Of a stretch of DNA of 64,000 nucleotides, positions 60,147-64,000 are shown one piece after another. Within the stretch, counting starts at the first letter, position 1; every line of letters starts with the position of its first letter. The translations under genes were made by a program, and so were the position numbers. The notes beneath the pieces were generated by a model, which saw nothing but the letters and a program-made list of their open reading frames with translations, did not search any database and was not told the DNA's origin. Origin of the DNA: Reticulitermes lucifugus (taxonomy: Eukaryota > Arthropoda > Insecta > Blattodea > Rhinotermitidae). Location: assembly GCA_026260175.1 (NCBI GenBank), contig JAKCWW010000012.1, positions 31,165-95,164 on the forward strand. The letters run 5' to 3'.

Positions 60147-60255
60147 AATTGAGATCTGCGCTCTTCTGGGATATTAGGCGGAGTCGTGTGGTAATTGTTT
60201 ACCGACGTTTCGGGACAACGTATCGGTCCCATCTTCACGGGTCAAGAGTCCGAGT
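60147..60255 (+). mobile_element. Single FB1 arm (monomer)
   Basis: Begins AATTGAGATCTGCGCTCTTC and runs through CGTTTCGGGACAACG and CCCATCTTCACGGG to GAGTCCGAG, that is, exactly one arm of the FB1 dimers with the same outer start as the 58080 copy. No inverted second arm follows. The minus-strand core reads GTGAAGATGGGACC, loop, GTCCCGAAACGTCGG. It lies 27 bp from the SINE-A duplication. The overlapping 82-codon frame starts inside the arm and is not a gene. Confidence 0.8.
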
Positions 60256-61080
60256 TGGAAAAATAATGGCCTTTCTACAGTTCGAAGTATGGTCCGTTTA
60301 TTTACCTACAGGGTCTAAGAAAAACAAAGGAAAATTCAGGAGAACCATTTTCAGGATTTTAACCCCGGGAACTTTCAAAAACAAAGCAGGGAAATAAAGA
60401 GCTACTTCGTAATTTTAGTGTAATCAGTTGCTGCAGAGTTTAGGGCTAAATTTAAAAAAAAAATAATAATCTTTTTAATTTGTGGTAATCAGGATAACTC
60501 TGCACTTGATACAGTTAGAAAGTACTTTTACATTTGGTAGCATAGGGTAGTATTGTTAATCACAGTTAGTTTAATGGGACACAACTAACTAATTTGGTGC
60601 AGTGTCAAGGGAGAAAGCACGGACGCACGAAATTAGAACCTGAACGCTATGAATTAAAAAATAGGTAACTGGAAAATTCAAAGGAAGTAGTAGGATAAAA
60701 ATGCAATAAAATACGAACGCACAGTTTAACACAATTGATATTAAAATATTTTATTAAGTTCATCCGCTGCATATTTACGTAAATGTAGTTGAATATAATA
60801 GGCTACTATTTTAGTACTTCAAATATACATAGAATATAGTGTTAAGAATATCTGCAGTAACTATCTAAAATTGTATTCACGACCCCCAATTAATGGTTCT
60901 AGGACCGAAAAATAGATATCGGGTTATTATGCGATGTTTTGAGGTATTTGAGATAAAGTTCCATGATATTTCATATAGGTCTGTAAAACATTTTCCTGTG
61001 TTATTACTGAGTTTTTCTTACAACAAATAATTTTTGGAGGCTATGTTTGTAAAATGTCACACACACTTTTTAAGAAAAGG
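60256..61080. other. AT-rich noncoding DNA, nothing recognised
   Basis: No gene or repeat family was recognised. Confidence 0.6.
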
Positions 61081-61262
61081 GGTAAAGGTAAATAAATAAA
61101 TAAATACAGGTAAATTACACCCTATAACAGGCCACAAAGGCGGAGAGAGGGAGTAGAGGTATAACTACACTCTTTCTTTACTCTCGGCTTTAGATAGAGG
61201 TGGTGGTCAACTACACGCCTCGGCCGCTTTACCCCCGGGAAAGAGATCCGGTGCCTATTCCA
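61081..61262 (-). mobile_element. SINE-D-type repeat with TAAA-type tail
   Basis: On the minus strand: GAATAGGCACCGGATCTCTT, CCCGGGGGTAAAGCGGCCGA, AAGCCGAGAGTAAAG, CCGCCTTTGTGGCC, ending in TATTTATTTATTTA. This is the fullest copy of the family seen here, and it shows a terminal tetranucleotide tail similar in style to SINE-C. No tRNA-like head was recognised. Confidence 0.65.
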
Positions 61263-61339
61263 CACGACGCTAATTTAAAGAAAGAGTTTGTGAAATTGAG
61301 AGTCAGTCAGTGACTCTTTTGTTAGTCATACCGGAACAT

Positions 61340-61500
61340 CGAGACTCAAATCTTCTGGGATGTGATGCAGTGTTGACTGTTAAATATTTACCGACGTTTC
61401 GAAAAATCGTTGTGCCTTTATCTTCAGGGTCAAGCTGTCCGAGAACTATCTACCAGTCGACACGGCGTAACACCGTGGAAGATATGAACCTTCAGTAACA
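61340..61500 (+). mobile_element. Diverged FB1-related hairpin copy with collapsed right arm
   Basis: The left arm follows FB1: AAATCTTCTGGGATGTGATG, TTTACCGACGTTTCG, CCTTTATCTTCAGGGTCAAG, CTGTCCGAG. The right arm is reduced to its outer part (GACACGGCGTAACACC, GTGGAAGATATGAACC). The minus-strand core (61394-61427) reads CTGAAGATAAAGGC, loop, TTTTTCGAAACGTCGG and keeps the first C that most FB1 arms have lost. It is related to 21775-21870. Confidence 0.65.
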
Positions 61501-63290
61501 CCACAGTGATATAAAATTTTCGTAATGGAAAATTGTCGAGGAGTATAATTTGAATTAAATAAAGTTTTCTATGAGCTCCTGCACACCGTTCACTGTTTAT
61601 CTGCTCAGTCGTTATATGCTCCGTAGGGATAGCAAGGATTCAGAACACAATATTTAGAGAAACGGCCCGATATTCCTACAGAAACAGATTTGAAGAATAC
61701 ATAAAAACTTTCCTAATAAATTTGTGGGGTTGTCTGAAACAAGGAATTTCATACATCTGAAAACAGCGGTGAAGACATTACATCGTGTTGAATCTACGCT
61801 TGTGTAGAAAAAGCGTTCTCAATATATGCGGCAGCAGTCTTTGCAGAACATGAAATGTGTATGCGGTTTTTAACATTACCGTTGACTCCTGTGGAAAATA
61901 TGGGAATATAACGACGCATTATGTAAGTAAATACAAACAGTGATAAGAAGTAAGGAAAGGGCGGATTGAAAATGAATTGTTTTGGAAATATTAAGTGCCA
62001 TGTGTATATTTTTGACAGTTGTGTTCTGCTGAGATAATATATACACTTTACTGTTCCATCAGTTATTTTACACACTTTCTAAAGCAAAAAGCTGCCATGA
62101 GCCTCCTCAAGTCTGTAGCTCTACCCATCCCTTCGCACGGACCTGCGCGATTTCCACCGCACGGATTTTAGTGATTTCAAATTTGAGGGTTTTTAAGAAA
62201 ATTTATCTTTACATTCCAATTTTTGGTTAAAATCCGACAAAAATAGAGTATACTTTATGTGAATACCTAGGTACATATATGGTATCTCGCCACTATTGTC
62301 TTTATAATTAAGACAGACTGTGTTCTCTGTGAGATAACAGCTGATGCCAAAGAAAGTGTTGGCGATTGGAATATACGAATAAATCATAATCGGTTGCTTA
62401 GCTCCTCCTTTACTGCATGCTCATCCTTTAGGATACGTGGATTATGACTACCATAAATGTGTTTCTAAGGGACTGAAAACTATTTTGTTCAAATCTTGGA
62501 AAGGAACGTTTAAAATACTCGCTTTTTTTGTTGTTTTTAGAATTATTTGTTAAACGAATATTTAGAGACAAAAACAGAGCTAAAGAATCCGAACTGTTAT
62601 GCTCGGTGGACATTTCCTCACTTGTTGTGTTTTGCGTTTTAATAAAAGCAAGAAGATGAAAAAGTCAGTTACATGCGTTACCTCAATATCACACTACTGT
62701 CACCAGCCTTTGGGGTGTATTTTAATAAAAAAGACGAGAAGGTGGAAAAAATAAATATGTCTCACCATGGCAAGTGTTTGTTCTGCAGACAGTAAATTCA
62801 TCGTCAACTAGAATCGGCGGCAGTAAAATATTTGAGAACCCGTGCCATGTGCGTTTTATGTAATGCATAACGTGATATAAGTCCACTGCTTTTCGTCACT
62901 CCGAAAGATTATAACATAAAGCGAAAACTACACGATACCACTCCAAAAAGGAACATTAATTTATTCAAATGTTTTTATTTGGTGTTCATTCATGTGTTAG
63001 ATAAAGGGTAAAGTAGAGGACTTTGGAAGTACAGGCAACTTTATATTTTATTCGGCAGGAATATATATACAAACTGCCATGATAAGTAAGCAATTTCATT
63101 ATTTCGGTAAAACTTATTTCAAGAAAAACCCGTGTGAGGATTGAGCGTGTGCACTAGTGTGTAACAAATGAACGTCACGACTAATGAGGCATGAAAAATT
63201 GCGAAGAACGCATGTGGAAAATATTTTTCTCTTGATATTTGTTACTTTTATTGGTATTGGTAAATTTTGTGTAACCCTAGTTACGGCTGA
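61501..63290. other. AT-rich noncoding DNA, nothing recognised
   Basis: Frames up to 93 codons, mostly minus strand, without domains. Confidence 0.55.
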
Positions 63291-63560
63291 ATGATTTTCG
63301 GGCCATTTTTCATTGTTGACTGCTCCGACTCCGAGTTAGTTGCTGCTGCTGTTCTGCCTCCACTTGAAATGTCTCTTCTGCCGCTAGAAGCTCTCTCAAG
63401 ATTGAATTCGTGGAGATCAATCATTCCAGGCAAGGTTCTCTTTCTTCATGAGGTATATAGATCGAGGAAAGAAATGTGGATGGTTTCGAGAGATGTTATA
63501 CCATTGTGTGATCTGGTTTATTGTACAGTCGGCACTCGAAAAATTGGCAGTGTGTGTTAA
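63291..63560 (+). other. Open frame of 89 codons, possible coding exon (weak)
   Basis: The frame has a more balanced composition than other frames here, including the stretch LPPLEMSLLPLEALSRLN and IIPGKVLFLHEV, with GC-richer codons. GAGGTATATAG at 63449-63459 could be a splice donor, giving an exon that ends at about 63451. No convincing acceptor with a pyrimidine tract precedes it, the in-frame codon just upstream of the ATG is a stop, and I recognise no family. It may be chance. Confidence 0.2.
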
Positions 63561-64000
63561 CTGAACGCAACAGTAGCACACAATGTGTGCCACATCCTTA
63601 TTCATAAATACTGTGGAGAAAAATACTTATGAGGCAAATGTATTTGCAGATCATATTAACAACTGTTGCTGTTCCAATTATTGCATTATTTCTGTCAAAA
63701 TGATTGTTTTTTACATAAAAGTAGAGAACGTTATTTTATTCGATAAGGAAAAATCGCGTAACTAAATAATAGGATTAAATTCGCTGTGAAACTGCTGCAT
63801 CAGCAGATGTCCACAAAACTCTGAATTTTTATAGAAACTTAAACATTGTCACTGAAGAAGAACCAGTAGTGTCCGTAAGCTAAATTCAAGCGGTCATTTC
63901 TCACCCAAGTCTCCTGACTGACTGCCAGATGGCTCAAGCAGTCACATCAGGATCGAGTTGAAAAGCGCGGCAGTGGGCCGGTCCCTCACTGCCGCAAATG
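63561..64000. other. Noncoding DNA to window end
   Basis: Only short frames and no recognised repeat. Confidence 0.55.

Overview
This window looks like repeat-rich, gene-poor DNA from a large, AT-rich insect genome. The combination of mariner transposase remains, non-LTR retrotransposon tails and several tRNA-derived SINE families resembles what I know of cockroach and termite (Blattodea) genomes. That placement is inference from remembered repeat similarity, not a search result. No bacterial or viral organisation is visible, and I cannot support any intact host protein-coding gene. The open frames are short, lack consistent homology, and are mostly chance frames, simple-repeat translations or frames created by runs of N.

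Layout. 1-5.4 kb is unassigned AT-rich DNA with one TATG-type microsatellite. 5.4-6.0 kb holds a decayed mariner transposase. 8.4-8.65 kb is a hairpin (inverted-repeat) element with a target-site duplication. 9.4-10.7 kb carries two different LINE 3' remnants, including a reverse transcriptase with a broken active site. 11-12.4 kb has small direct repeats and a perfect 26-bp palindrome. 13.1-15.3 kb is a dense cluster of SINE-A, SINE-A, a second hairpin element and SINE-B. 17.8-24.5 kb has microsatellites, a diverged hairpin-family copy and a doubtful LINE remnant. 27-33.2 kb holds two SINE-A copies, a 5'-truncated LINE with a 10-bp duplication and an internal assembly gap, one SINE-B and two SINE-C copies. 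37-41.3 kb has SINE-type repeats and two minisatellites. A second assembly gap at 42.58-43.24 kb is bounded by a perfect inverted repeat. 43.8-44.2 kb is a third hairpin element. 50.9-51.6 kb is a mariner in which the middle lies on the minus strand and the C-terminus on the plus strand, followed by a minisatellite. 53.06-53.56 kb is a decayed array with a period near 49.5 bp. 57.3-61.5 kb is another cluster (SINE-D, hairpin element, LINE tail, SINE-A, single hairpin arm, SINE-D, diverged hairpin copy).

The most interesting signal is not a gene. At least three sequence-distinct hairpin elements share a core of the form CTGARGAT, a short stem-loop, then GAAAC followed by a near-palindromic ACATGT/ACGT box. 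This is the arrangement of a short-helix-III hammerhead ribozyme, although most copies depart from the exact consensus. Three of these elements are flanked by direct repeats of differing length (about 6-12 bp), which fits retrotransposition better than a cut-and-paste transposon. I infer that they are small non-autonomous elements related to Penelope-like elements or retrozymes. No autonomous partner is present in the window.
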